Assembly: GCA_015134335.1 (NCBI GenBank)
Contig: CP043975.1
Coordinates: forward strand, 1-64,000
Direction of reading: 5' to 3'
Length of the DNA stretch: 64,000 bases
DNA from: Candidatus Stammera capleta
GTDB lineage: Bacteria > Pseudomonadota > Gammaproteobacteria > Enterobacterales > Enterobacteriaceae
Part shown: positions 37,177-49,858 of the stretch, piece after piece
How the letters are laid out: each line of letters opens with the position of its first letter
Position numbering within the stretch: the stretch's first letter is position 1
Translations under genes and position numbers: made by a program
Notes under the pieces: model-generated
Seen by the model: the letters and a program-made list of their open reading frames with translations, nothing else
The model's database searches: none
What the model was told of the DNA's origin: nothing

Positions 37177-38058
37177 ATGTCAAATTTATATAATATGAAT
37201 AATAAAATTTTATACGGTATAAATTATTTAAAAAAAACTAAAAAAAAAATTAAAAATAAAATTTTAATATTAAAAAAAAATAAAAAACCTATTCCTTATA
37301 TTATAATAATTAACTTAAATAATAACTTTTCATCAAATATATATATAAAAAATAAATGTTTACATTTAAAATATGTAGGAATTAAATATAAAATATTTAA
37401 TTATAAAATTAAAATTAGTAATGAAAAACTTTTAAAATTAATAAATAATTTAAATAATAACAAAAAAATAAATGGAATTATTATACAATTACCTTTACCT
37501 AATTATTTAAATTATTCTAAAATTATTAATAAAATACATCCATATAAAGATATAGACTCACTTAATAATATTAATATAGGAAAACTTTCACAAAACATAT
37601 CTTATATTAAGCCATGTACAGCTTGTGGTATAATAAAATTATTTAATTTATACAAAATAAATTTTATATACAAAAATTGTTTAATAATTAATTCTTCTAA
37701 TTTAATAGGTAAACCAATTAATATGGAATTAATTAATTATAAATGTACAGCAACAATAGCAAATAGTAAAACTAAAAATATTAATACATATATAAAAAAT
37801 TCTAATATATTAATTATAGCAACAGGCAAACCATATAAAATTTCTAATAAATATATTAAAAAAAATTCAATCATAATTGATATTGGAATTAATTATATTA
37901 ATAATAAAATTTGTGGAGATATAATTAATTATTCAGAACTTTTATTAAATCCTAATGTAAAATATATAACACCAGTTCCAGGAGGTATTGGTCCTATTAC
38001 AATTTCAATTTTTTTAAAAAATATATTAAAATTATATAGTTATCATAATAAAAATTAA
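37177..38058 (+). CDS. folD: Methylenetetrahydrofolate dehydrogenase/cyclohydrolase FolD
   Basis: Bifunctional enzyme linking 5,10-methylene-THF to 10-formyl-THF, needed for formyl-Met-tRNA. It encodes 293 residues (E. coli 288). The catalytic YIKNK (YxxxK) lies near residue 60. GIIIQLPLPNYLN, YKDIDSLNNINIGKL, PCTACGIIKLF (usually PCTP), and the closing VTPVPGGIGPITI are present. It pairs with glyA in one-carbon supply. It overlaps cysS tail to tail by 4 bases. Confidence 0.94.
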   Translation: MSNLYNMNNKILYGINYLKKTKKKIKNKILILKKNKKPIPYIIIINLNNNFSSNIYIKNKCLHLKYVGIKYKIFNYKIKISNEKLLKLINNLNNNKKINGIIIQLPLPNYLNYSKIINKIHPYKDIDSLNNINIGKLSQNISYIKPCTACGIIKLFNLYKINFIYKNCLIINSSNLIGKPINMELINYKCTATIANSKTKNINTYIKNSNILIIATGKPYKISNKYIKKNSIIIDIGINYINNKICGDIINYSELLLNPNVKYITPVPGGIGPITISIFLKNILKLYSYHNKN

Positions 38059-39440
38059 TTAAAAAATCATTTAGTAATAAAATTATTTTTATCAATTAAA
38101 GTAATATTTAATTTTAATAATTTTTTACGTATATAATCAGCTTTTATTCAATTACTTTGTCTTCTAGCTAAATTTCTCTTAATAATTAAATTATTTATTT
38201 TTAATATTAAATTATTATAAAAATTATTTTTTAAATATTTTTTATTTAAAAAATCATTTACATTATATTGCAAAATATTTAAAAATCCTGCATAATATTT
38301 CATTCTTATACCTAATTTACTATAAAAAATATATTTTTTTGATTTATATTTATTAATTTCAGAAACAATAAAAAATAAAAATCTTTGTATAGAAGGAATA
38401 TTTAAATCATCATTCATATATTTAATAAATATATCATCAAATTCTTTAAAAATTAAAATATCTTTTTTATTTAATAATAAATCTAAATTTAGATCATATA
38501 AACAAAGATATAACTTATAAACAGATTTTTTAGAAATATATAATATTTCAGGATCATAATCTATATTTTTTCTATAGTGAGTAGACATTAAATAATATTT
38601 AATAACATCTGGACAATACCTATCTAATAAATCTTTTAAAAAAAACATATTATTTTTAGATTTAGAAATCTTTTTACCATTATAAATAACTAACCCTACA
38701 TATATTCAATATTTAATACTATAATCAACATTAAATAAACATTTTGATAAAATAAATTCATTTTTATGATGAGGACAAATTAAATCTTTTCCACCTCCAT
38801 GAATATCTATTTTATTTCCTAAAAATTTATTACTTAAAACTGAGCATTCTATATGTCAACCAGGTCGACCTAATCCTCAAGGAGAATGTCAACTATAATT
38901 TATATAATTAATATTTTTCTTTCATAAAACAAAATCATAATTTTCACTATTATTTAATTTTAATTTAGAAATTAAATTATAATTTTTCATATTAAAATAT
39001 TTACTATTAAATAAAATATCACCATCTTTATTAATATAAGCATACTTTTTTAATAATAAAAATCTAATTGAATTAATAATTAAATTTAAATTATTACTTA
39101 TTCTTGGTTCATAATCAGGAATTAATAAATTTAATTTATTAAAATCATTATTCATACTTAATATCATCTTTTTAGATAATTTTTTTAATGATATATTTTT
39201 ATATAAAGATTTTTTAATAATTTTATCATCTATATCAGTAATATTACGAACATAAGTAACTTTATATCCTAAATATTTTAAATATTTTATTAAAATATCA
39301 AAAAAACAAAATGTTCTAGCATGTCCTAAGTGACAATAATTAGAAATAGTTATACCACAAACATATAATTTAACTTCTTTTTTTAAAAAAGTAGTAAAAT
39401 TTTTCTTATTTTTATCTATATAACTAAATATCTTTAACAT
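38055..39440 (-). CDS. cysS: Cysteinyl-tRNA synthetase
   Basis: Charges tRNA-Cys. It encodes 461 residues, exactly the E. coli length, with the start at ATG 39438-39440 ([13 protein letters not shown]); a longer frame from 39482 would add 14 residues absent from the family. [18 protein letters not shown] carries the first zinc Cys and the HIGH-type signature, then [11 protein letters not shown]. The KMSKS-type KISKSKNN is near 38.66 kb. TGA Trp codons divide the gene. The C-terminal [17 protein letters not shown] closes the anticodon domain. Confidence 0.94.
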
Positions 39441-39525
39441 AATATTTATTACAATTTTTTTAATTGTTAAAACTAAAAACAAATGTTATTATAATTAAAT
39501 TTTAATTAATAATTTATAAAAAACC

Positions 39526-40002
39526 TTGAAATATATTTTAATATTTTTAAATAAATATATATTTAAATATTATATAAATAATCAAATTCAAAATTTATTT
39601 AAACAATTTAATAAAATTAAAAACTATACTATTATAAGTATATTATTAATTCAATTAACATTAATAACTATTAGTATAATTATTAATAATTTATTAATAT
39701 TAATAATATTTAATAAAATTAATAACATTTTTAATATAAAAATAATTATTAAAAAAATAATTTTTATTTTTATAACTATATTATTAATTATAATTAATAT
39801 TATATTATATTCAATAAATAATTTATATAATACCTTTTTAGTATATAAAAATTATATACATATATTATTAAATCATAATTATATAAAGTTAATAACATAT
39901 CAACACAATAATGTATATAATAAAAATATACTTAAATTCTTCTATATATTTAATTCAATTATATTCTTAATACTTTTATTTTATATTATAAAAATATATT
40001 AA
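39526..40002 (+). CDS. Hypothetical integral membrane protein
   Basis: A 158-residue frame starting at a TTG codon (an in-frame TAA lies three codons upstream) and ending in TAA. Three hydrophobic stretches stand out: about residues 37-63, 73-99 and 137-157, very rich in Ile/Leu, separated by Asn/Lys-rich loops. The N-terminal 35 residues are amphipathic and basic (FKQFNKIKN). I recognise no family motif. It lies alone between cysS and rnpB. With such base composition an Ile-rich frame can arise by chance, but 158 codons without TAA/TAG or any TGA and three spaced hydrophobic segments favour a real gene. Confidence 0.5.
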   Translation: MKYILIFLNKYIFKYYINNQIQNLFKQFNKIKNYTIISILLIQLTLITISIIINNLLILIIFNKINNIFNIKIIIKKIIFIFITILLIIINIILYSINNLYNTFLVYKNYIHILLNHNYIKLITYQHNNVYNKNILKFFYIFNSIIFLILLFYIIKIY

Positions 40003-40037
40003 TATAAACAAAATTATATTAATATATTTATTATAAA

Positions 40038-40479
40038 AAATAATAATATATAAGCCGGATTCTGTTTACTTAATTTAATTAATTAAATTAAATAAGACAA
40101 TCATTAATCTAGACTAATAATCACTTATTAGCTCAAGCAGCTTACCATGATATTATATATATATATACGGGTAATATACTAAATTATATATTTTATAAAT
40201 TAAAATATATAAATATATTAATATCAAATTTAGCCTTGCTCCTAATGGAGTTTACACATATATTATATTACTATAATATATAGTATATTCTTAAAATACT
40301 TTTTCACCCTTACCTAATAATTTATAAATTTAAATTAATATAGGCGGTTATTTTCTGTTGCACTTTCATAAAATATATAAATATTTTTCCAGTTATTATC
40401 TGGCATTATACCCTATGGAGTCCGGACTTTCCTCTATTAATTAAATTTAAATTAAATAGCGATTGTCATATTATTATTT
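40038..40479 (-). ncRNA. rnpB: RNase P RNA (M1 RNA)
   Basis: Catalytic RNA that trims tRNA 5' leaders. On the minus strand, conserved blocks appear in the right order: GAGGAAAGTCCGGACTCCAT near the 5' end, ATAATGCCAG, AAAGTGCAACAGAAA, AAGGGTGAAA, AAACTCCATTAGGAGCAAGG, then TAAGCTGCTTGAGC and finally ACAGAATCCGGCTTA near the 3' end. The ends pair as P1 (40468-40479 with 40038-40049). Peripheral helices have become A/T stems. The 5' end overlaps the der stop codon region by a few bases. Confidence 0.95.
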
Positions 40480-41925
40480 TAATATATATGGATTAATAAT
40501 TTCTTTAAATTTAATTTTAATACTATAACCTGAAAATTTTAAAAATTTAATATAAAAATTCATTAAATATTTTTTATGACAATTACTTATATATTTAATT
40601 CTTTTTCCATGAATTACAATAGTTAAAGGGGTATAACTACCAATATGGGCATATTTTAACTTTATTAAATTTGTAAAATTATTATTATAATATAAATTAT
40701 TTATTGCTAATTTTAATATTTTATTAATTTTAGAAGTTGTAAGACTTACTTTAAAAATATTATTAAATCTTCTATAAATTGTTCTAAAAAGCGACAATAT
40801 AAATTTATTATTTAAATTTAAAGCACATATAAAAAAAATAAATATATTTTTTAAAAATCCATATTTTTTTTTTAAAAATAACTTTAAATTAAATTTTTCA
40901 CGATTACTTATTTCTTCGCATTTATTAAAAAACAAAATTACCATTTTACCTTTATTTAATAATAATTTAATTAAAGATAAATCATATTTAGATATACTTT
41001 TATATATATCAATAACATAAAATACAATATTAAAAAAATTAATCTTTTTATAAAATTCTAATAATAATTTTTGTTTTATAAAATATTTCTTATTAATACC
41101 TGGTGAATCAGAAATCATAAAATTAATATTATCAAAAATAAAATTATAAAATAAAAAATTTTTAGTTGTATTTTCATTTTTAGAAACAATAGATCTATAT
41201 GAACCAATAATATAATTTAAAAAAGTAGATTTACCAACATTACTTTTACCTAAAATTATAATTTTAATAATATTAAAAAATTTTATATTAAACCTAGAAA
41301 ATAATTCATTTTTTTTAATTAATAATTTATTTAATTTAAAAAATTGTAAATTTAAACAATTTTTTAATAAAATTTTAAAATATTTAATATTATTTAATTT
41401 TATAATATTTTTATTATTAATAATACTACAAATTTTAATCAAAAATTTATTTAAATTAAAATTTTTAAATATAGACAAAACTAAAATATTTTTAATATTT
41501 AATTTATTAAATTGACATAAAATTATATTTATATTAACTTTTAATAAATCTTGTTTATTTAAAATTAATAAAATTTTATTATTATAATTTTTTAATAAAC
41601 TTTTATATATAAACAAATCATCCTGTAATAAACCTATAGAACAATCAACCATAAAACAAATTAAATCAGAATATTTTATATTTAATAAAAATTTATTATA
41701 TAAATTTTTATAAAATTTCTCATTATTAAATTTTTTTATAAAATTTAAATCATAACTAATATTATCTATAAAAATAAAATATTTTTTATTAAAAAAATTA
41801 ACACAATAATTAAAATCTACTATATTTGTTATATTTTTTAAATAATAATTTTTACAATTTAATAATTTATAAAATAAATTAGTTTTTCCAACTCCTTGTC
41901 TACCAACTAAAGATATTATATACAT
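40474..41925 (-). CDS. der: Ribosome-assembly GTPase Der (EngA)
   Basis: Tandem GTPase needed for 50S assembly. It encodes 483 residues (E. coli 490) with no TGA. G-domain 1: GRQGVGKTNLF and LNKQDLL, but the switch II DxxG is replaced by DNISYD. G-domain 2: LGKSNVGKSTFLN, TTKNFLF, SDSPGI and FFNKCEEI (NKxD weakened to NKCE). The C-terminal KH-like domain ends TPLTIVIHGKRIKYI...KKYLMNFYIKFLK. Adjacent to hisS on the same strand, as in enterics, where bamB, now lost, lies between. Confidence 0.93.
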   Translation of the reverse strand: MYIISLVGRQGVGKTNLFYKLLNCKNYYLKNITNIVDFNYCVNFFNKKYFIFIDNISYDLNFIKKFNNEKFYKNLYNKFLLNIKYSDLICFMVDCSIGLLQDDLFIYKSLLKNYNNKILLILNKQDLLKVNINIILCQFNKLNIKNILVLSIFKNFNLNKFLIKICSIINNKNIIKLNNIKYFKILLKNCLNLQFFKLNKLLIKKNELFSRFNIKFFNIIKIIILGKSNVGKSTFLNYIIGSYRSIVSKNENTTKNFLFYNFIFDNINFMISDSPGINKKYFIKQKLLLEFYKKINFFNIVFYVIDIYKSISKYDLSLIKLLLNKGKMVILFFNKCEEISNREKFNLKLFLKKKYGFLKNIFIFFICALNLNNKFILSLFRTIYRRFNNIFKVSLTTSKINKILKLAINNLYYNNNFTNLIKLKYAHIGSYTPLTIVIHGKRIKYISNCHKKYLMNFYIKFLKFSGYSIKIKFKEIINPYILK

Positions 41926-41937
41926 AATAAAAATAAA

Positions 41938-43233
41938 TTAAATATTTAATAAATTATTAATAAAATTAACAATATTTTTACGTTTAGAAATGCTATACTG
42001 ATTATTCAAATATAAATCTTTAATAGTTATAATATTTTTTTTAAATTCTTTTTTATCTATAATAATCAAAATTCTACAATTTAAAGAAATAATTTTTAAT
42101 ATAAGATTACTCAAATTATTAAATTTATAATAATCAGTATAAATATTTAAAAAAATTAAATCTGAATCTAAAATTTTTTTAGTAATTTGTAAACCTAAAA
42201 TTTTTGTATATTCATTAAATGAACAAATTATATATATATCTATTTTATTAATATAATTATTACAAAATTTTTCTTTTTGTTTTATTAATAAAACCAATCT
42301 ATCTAATCCTATAGCACATCCAACTGCAGGAATATCTTTATTACAAAAATTTTTTATTAAATAATCATATCTCCCTCCTGCACAAATAGTTGATTGTGAT
42401 AATAAATTTTTATATTTTCATTCAAAAATAAAATCATTGTAATAATCTAATCCTCTAAATAAATTATAATTTATTTTAAATTTTATATTAAATTTTTTAA
42501 ATAATTTACATAAATTTTTAAAACTTTTTAAAGATTTTTCATTAATAAAATTTAAAATATTAGGAAAATTATTAATAAAATTAATATAATCAATATTATT
42601 ATTATCTAAAAATTTAAATAAATTAAAATCAACCTTTTTTAATCTTATATTATTTATATAATATTTATTAATTTTTAAAATATTATTAATATAGTTTAAA
42701 TAATTAATACGATCTTCTAAAATTCCTATAGAATTTACTTCTAAAACTAAATTTTCATTAATATCTAAAATATTTCATAATCTATTAATAATTAAAATAA
42801 GCTCTAAATTTGATATAATATCTTTATTATTAAACAGTTCAATTCCTACTTGTATAAATTGCCTATACCTTCCTCTTTGTGGTTTTTCATACCTAAACAT
42901 AGGACCTATATATCATAATTTATTAAATAATTTTAAATTATATAACTTATTTTGAATATACATTCTTAGACATCCCATTGTACCTTCTGGCCTTAAACTA
43001 ATATTTATATTTTTTTTATCATAAAAATTATACATTTGATTAAATAAAAAATTATTATTATAATATAAATTTTTATTAAACAATAAACTATTTTCTACAA
43101 TAGGAAACCTAACTTCATTAAAATTATAATTACTCATTAATTTTAAAATTTTTTTTTCAATATATTGATATATTATAACTTCTTTAGGTATAAAATCTTT
43201 CATACCCTTTAATGATCTAATTAATAAATTCAT
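41938..43233 (-). CDS. hisS: Histidyl-tRNA synthetase
   Basis: Charges tRNA-His. It encodes 431 residues (E. coli 424). N-terminal [12 protein letters not shown], motif 2 [17 protein letters not shown], and [12 protein letters not shown] text coding on the minus strand near 42.87 kb, followed by the HisA-type signatures and [12 protein letters not shown] motif 3 at about 42.3 kb. The C-terminal anticodon domain ends in [12 protein letters not shown] Trp codons interrupt the frame. 12 bases upstream of der. Confidence 0.93.
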
Positions 43234-43338
43234 TATTTTAATTATTTCTAATTATGAATATAAATATAATTATATATAATATAATAATTAATATAGATAT
43301 AAAAGAAAAAATTTATAAAAATTATTTAATATAAATAT

Positions 43339-43998
43339 ATGAATAATAAAAAATATAAAAATATTATAGCAATTGATAATAGTACAGAATTATGTTCAAT
43401 ATCTATCTTATATAAAAAAAAAATATATAATTTATATAAATATACAAAATTATTAAACAGCAAATATACAATTATATTAATAAAAAAAATATTAAATAAA
43501 AATAAAATTAAAATAAATAAAAATACATTTCAAATAATAGCTTACAATAAAGGTCCAGGTAGTATTACTGGAATAAGAATAGTATATATCATTACTAAAA
43601 TTTTTAAAATTAAATTTAAATATATTAAAATTATTAAATTAAACACATTCAAAATTATTTTAAAAAATTTAAATTATAAATTTAATTTATATAAAAATAT
43701 AACTATAATTATATATCAAAATATTAAAAAAATTTTTATATATACTATAAATAAAAATTATAAAAATAAAATATTAATAATATCATTAAAAAAATTAAAC
43801 AAATATTTAAAAAATATAAAAAAAAGTACATATTTAATTGTTAATAAATATCAAACAAAATATAAAATATTAAATATAATTTATAAATTTAAAATAATAT
43901 TTAAAATAAAAAATATAAAAATAATATATCCTAAATCTAAATATATAATTTTATATTTAAAAAAAAAATTAAATTATTTTAATAAAAATATTATATAA
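43339..43998 (+). CDS. tsaB: tRNA threonylcarbamoyladenosine (t6A) factor TsaB
   Basis: Partner of TsaD/TsaE in making t6A37 in ANN-decoding tRNAs. It encodes 219 residues (E. coli 231). N-terminal IIAIDNSTELCSISI and the hallmark AYNKGPGSITGIRI (GRGPGSFTGVRI in E. coli) are clear. The C-terminal half is Lys/Ile/Asn-rich with little resemblance left. TsaD, TsaC and TsaE are not in this window. It overlaps metK tail to tail by 8 bases. Confidence 0.88.
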   Translation: MNNKKYKNIIAIDNSTELCSISILYKKKIYNLYKYTKLLNSKYTIILIKKILNKNKIKINKNTFQIIAYNKGPGSITGIRIVYIITKIFKIKFKYIKIIKLNTFKIILKNLNYKFNLYKNITIIIYQNIKKIFIYTINKNYKNKILIISLKKLNKYLKNIKKSTYLIVNKYQTKYKILNIIYKFKIIFKIKNIKIIYPKSKYIILYLKKKLNYFNKNII

Positions 43999-45151
43999 AA
44001 TTTGAATTTATAAAACATTTTATATCATTTATTCTTTTTAATTTTTCTCAAGTAAAATTATTTCTTCCAAAATGACCATAAACAGAAGTAGCAGAATAAA
44101 TAGGATTTAATAAATCTAATTCTTTAATTATACTACCAGGCCTTAAATCAAATATATTTTTTATTATATTATATATTTTATATATATCTAAAGTTTCAGT
44201 ATTAAATGTATTTATCATAAAAGATATAGGTTTTGAAATACCAATAGCATATGAAATTTGTATTTCACATTTATCAGCTAATTTAGCTGCTACTATATGT
44301 TTAGCTATATATCTAGCCATATAAGCAGCCGATCTATCTACCTTAGAAGGATCTTTGCCTGAAAAAGCCCCTCCTCCATGCCGTGCCATACCTCCATAAG
44401 TATCAACAATAATTTTTCTACCTGTTAAACCACAATCAACCAACGGACCACCTAAAACAAATCTTCCTGTAGGATTAATATAATACTTTGTTCTTTTATT
44501 CAATAAATATTTAGGAAAAACATTAAAAATAATTTCTTCTAAAACAGCATCTTTAATTTCATTATTACTAATATTATCTAAATGTTGAGTTGATAATACA
44601 ATACTATCTACTCCTATTACTTTATTATCACAATATATTAAACTAACTTGACTTTTAGCATCAGGTCCTAATCACGATAAAATATTATTTTTTCTTAAAT
44701 AAGAATGCCTTAACATTAATTTATTAGCATAATAAATAGGAGCAGGCATAAATACCTTTGTTTCATTAGAAGCATAACCAAATATTATTCCTTGATCACC
44801 AGCTCCTTGATTTATATAATTATCTTTATATAAACCTAATTTAATATCTTTAGATTGTTCACTTATAACATTTAATATAGAACACAAATTATAGTCTAAA
44901 CCTAAATTAATATCAATATAACCAATTTTTTTAATAGTATTTTTAACTATAGATTCAACATTAAAATCAGCTGTAGTACTAATTTCACCTCCTACAACTA
45001 CTATTCCTGATTTAATATATACCTCACAAGCTACTTTAGCATATTTATCTTGATTAATAATATAATCTAAAATAGCATCTGAAATTTGATCTGCTATTTT
45101 GTCAGGATGTCCTTCTGATACAGATTCAGAAGTAAAAATATAATTATTCAT
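43991..45151 (-). CDS. metK: S-adenosylmethionine synthetase
   Basis: Makes SAM from methionine and ATP, supplying the methyltransferases here (RsmA, RsmD, RsmH). It encodes 386 residues (E. coli 384). [18 protein letters not shown], the [13 protein letters not shown] signature, [20 protein letters not shown] and the C-terminal [13 protein letters not shown] (Trp as TGA at 44048-44050). The SAM-using methyltransferases explain why it is kept. Confidence 0.96.
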
Positions 45152-45363
45152 TATATTAAACCATATTAAATAATAATTAAATTAAAAATAATAAATATTT
45201 TATAATTATTTATATATTAAATTATTTATTTAAAAAAATAAACAAAATTATACAATTTATTTTAAAAAAAAATTATATATAAAATAATATTTTTATTATT
45301 ATTTATAAAAATTATATATAATATATTACATATTTATATAAAAATTAATATAATAACATATAA

Positions 45364-46590
45364 ATGAATAAAGATAAAAAAATATTTAAATTAATTACAT
45401 TAGAACAAAACAGACAACATAATACTATTAATCTAATTGCATCAGAAAATTATGTAAGTAAATATATATTAAAAGCTCAAGGTTCATGTTTGACTAATAA
45501 ATATGCAGAAGGATATTGCAACAAAAGATATTATGGTGGCTGTAAATATATAAATAAAATAGAAAAAATAGCTATAATAAGAGCAAAAAAACTTTTTAAA
45601 GCTAAATATGTAAATGTTCAACCACACTCAGGATCACAAGCTAATTTTGCTGTATATAATGCTTTATTAAAACCAGGAGATATAATTTTAGGAATGAATA
45701 TTAAACATGGAGGTCATATTACACATGGATCTAAAATAAATATATCTGGAAAAATATATAAATCTATAACATATGGTTTAAATAAAAACCAAAATATAGA
45801 TTACAAACAAATTAAATCATTAGCTTTACAACATAAGCCTAAATTAATTATAGCAGGATTTTCCTCATTTTCAAAAATTTGTAACTGAAAAAAATTTTAT
45901 AAAATATCACGATTAACTAAAAGTTTTTTATTAATTGATATTTCTCATATAGCTGGATTAATAGCTGCTAAATTATATCCTAATCCATTAAAATATGCTG
46001 ATATTGTTACTAGCACAACACATAAAACTTTATGTGGTCCCAGAGGGGGGATTATATTATCAAATAATAAAAATTTATATAAAAAATTAGATAAATCTAT
46101 ATTTCCTCAAACACAAGGAGGTCCTTTAATGCATGTAATAGCAGCTAAAGCTATTTGTTTTAAAGAAGCATTAAATAAAAATTTTATAAAATATCAAAAA
46201 CAAGTATTAAAAAATTGTAAATACATGTGTAACTTTTTTTTAAAAAAAAAATTTCAAATAATTTCTAACAAAACAGAAACACATTTATTTATAATTAACT
46301 TAACTAATCTTAAAATAACTGGATTACAAGCTCAAAAAATATTAAACAAAGCAAATATTATAGTAAACAAAAATTATATTCCAGATGATAAACAAAATTC
46401 TTTTATAACATCTGGAATAAGAATAGGAACACCTGCTATTACAAAAAGAGGCATTAAACATAAAACAGCAATATATATTGCTAAATTAATAAGTAATATC
46501 TTAAAAAATATATCAAATGTAAATATAATAAAAAAAACAAAATATAAAATTAAAAAAATATGTAATAAACATCCTATAAATAAATTATAA
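45364..46590 (+). CDS. glyA: Serine hydroxymethyltransferase
   Basis: PLP enzyme converting serine + THF to glycine + methylene-THF. It encodes 408 residues (E. coli 417). [11 protein letters not shown], the substrate loop [33 protein letters not shown], and the PLP lysine in [17 protein letters not shown] at 45886-45888 is Trp. With folD it forms a minimal one-carbon route, and it provides glycine for GlyQS. Confidence 0.96.
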
Positions 46591-46593
46591 TAA

Positions 46594-47733
46594 TTAATTA
46601 AAATTTTGAAAAAATTTTTTAATTTTTTCAAAAAAACTTTTTGAATTAGTATTATTTTTTATATAATTATAATTCTTTAAACTTTTTCCTAAATCATATA
46701 ATAACTTTTTTTGGAATTCGTTTAAATTAATAGGTGTTACAACATATACTCTACATATTAAATCTCCTCAAATATTTCTCTTTAAATCTTTCAAACCTCT
46801 ATATTTAATTCTTAATAATTTTCCGGTTTGAGTTTCATAAGGTATTTTAATTTTTATATTTCCTGATAAAGTATTAATTTTAATTGTTCCACCTAATGCA
46901 GCCATAGAACAATTAACAGGTATATTACAATATAAATCATTACCTTTTCTAGTAAAAATATTATGTTTTTTAATTTTAATATTTATATATAAATCTCCTG
47001 GATTTAAACCAAACTTACCACAATTTCCTTTACCAACTAAACGAATAGTATCATTAGTATCAATTCCAATAGGAATTTTAATACTTATATTTTTAACTGA
47101 TTTTTCTATACCTTCTCCATGACATATATAACAAGGATTAGAAATTATATAACAATTACCTTTACAATTAGGACAAGTCTGTTGAACTGTAAAAAATCCT
47201 TGTTTATTTATTATATCACCTGTACCTTTACATAAATTACATATATTTTTATTATAACCTGATCTACAACCAGTTCCTCTACATAAACTACATTTCTGTA
47301 AAATATTAACTTCAATATTTTTTGTAGATCCTTTAATTATATCTTCTAATTCAATATATAAATCATATTTAATATCAGAACCTTTTTTATTTAAATTACT
47401 TCTACTTTTATTAGTTCCAAAAAAATCTCCAAAAACATCTCCAAATATATCTCCAAAATCTCCACTTGTACTAAATTCAGCTGTAAATCCACTTTCATCA
47501 TTACTATTATTAAATGCTGAATGACCATATTTGTCATACATAGATCTTTTTTCACTATTACTTAAAATTTCATAAGCTTGTTTAACTTCTTTAAATTTTT
47601 CTTCATATTCTTTATTACCTTGATTTCTGTCTGGATGATATTTAATAGCAAGTTTTCTATAAGCTCTTTTAATATCATATATATTAGAATTTCTTTCAAT
47701 ACCTAAAATTTTATAATAATCTTTTCTTTCCAT
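46594..47733 (-). CDS. dnaJ: Chaperone DnaJ (Hsp40)
   Basis: Co-chaperone stimulating DnaK. It encodes 379 residues (E. coli 376). J-domain with HPD in KYHPDRNQG, a short Gly/Phe region (FGDIFGDVFGDFF), then four zinc repeats CSLCRGTG, CNLCKGTG, CPNCKGNC (final Gly lost) and CYICHGEG, and the C-terminal substrate domain. TGA at 46768-46770 is Trp. 33 bases downstream of dnaK on the same strand. Confidence 0.96.
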
Positions 47734-47766
47734 AATTACCTATATAATTTTTTATTTATTATAAAA

Positions 47767-49701
<1,935 letters not shown>

Positions 49702-49714
49702 TTATTAATCAACA

Positions 49715-49746
49715 ATTTATATATGATATATAGACATATTTTCAAA
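49715..49746 (-). promoter_or_regulatory. Possible sigma-32 promoter upstream of dnaK
   Basis: On the minus strand TTTGAAA (49740-49746) is followed after about 13 bases by TCATATA, which loosely resembles the heat-shock CTTGAAA / CCCATnTA pattern. With this base composition near matches are common, so support comes mainly from rpoH being retained and from position 30-60 bases before the dnaK start. Confidence 0.25.
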
Positions 49747-49858
49747 TATCAATATTATATTAAAAATAATTATATTTAAATAATATTAAACATATAAATA
49801 TAAATATATAATAATATTTAATAAACATTATATTAAAAATAATTTATAAATCTAAAAT

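Noticed and set aside
39441..39482. Upstream start for cysS adding 14 residues
   Set aside because: The internal start MLKIFSYI matches the family N-terminus and gives the E. coli length; the extension has no counterpart.
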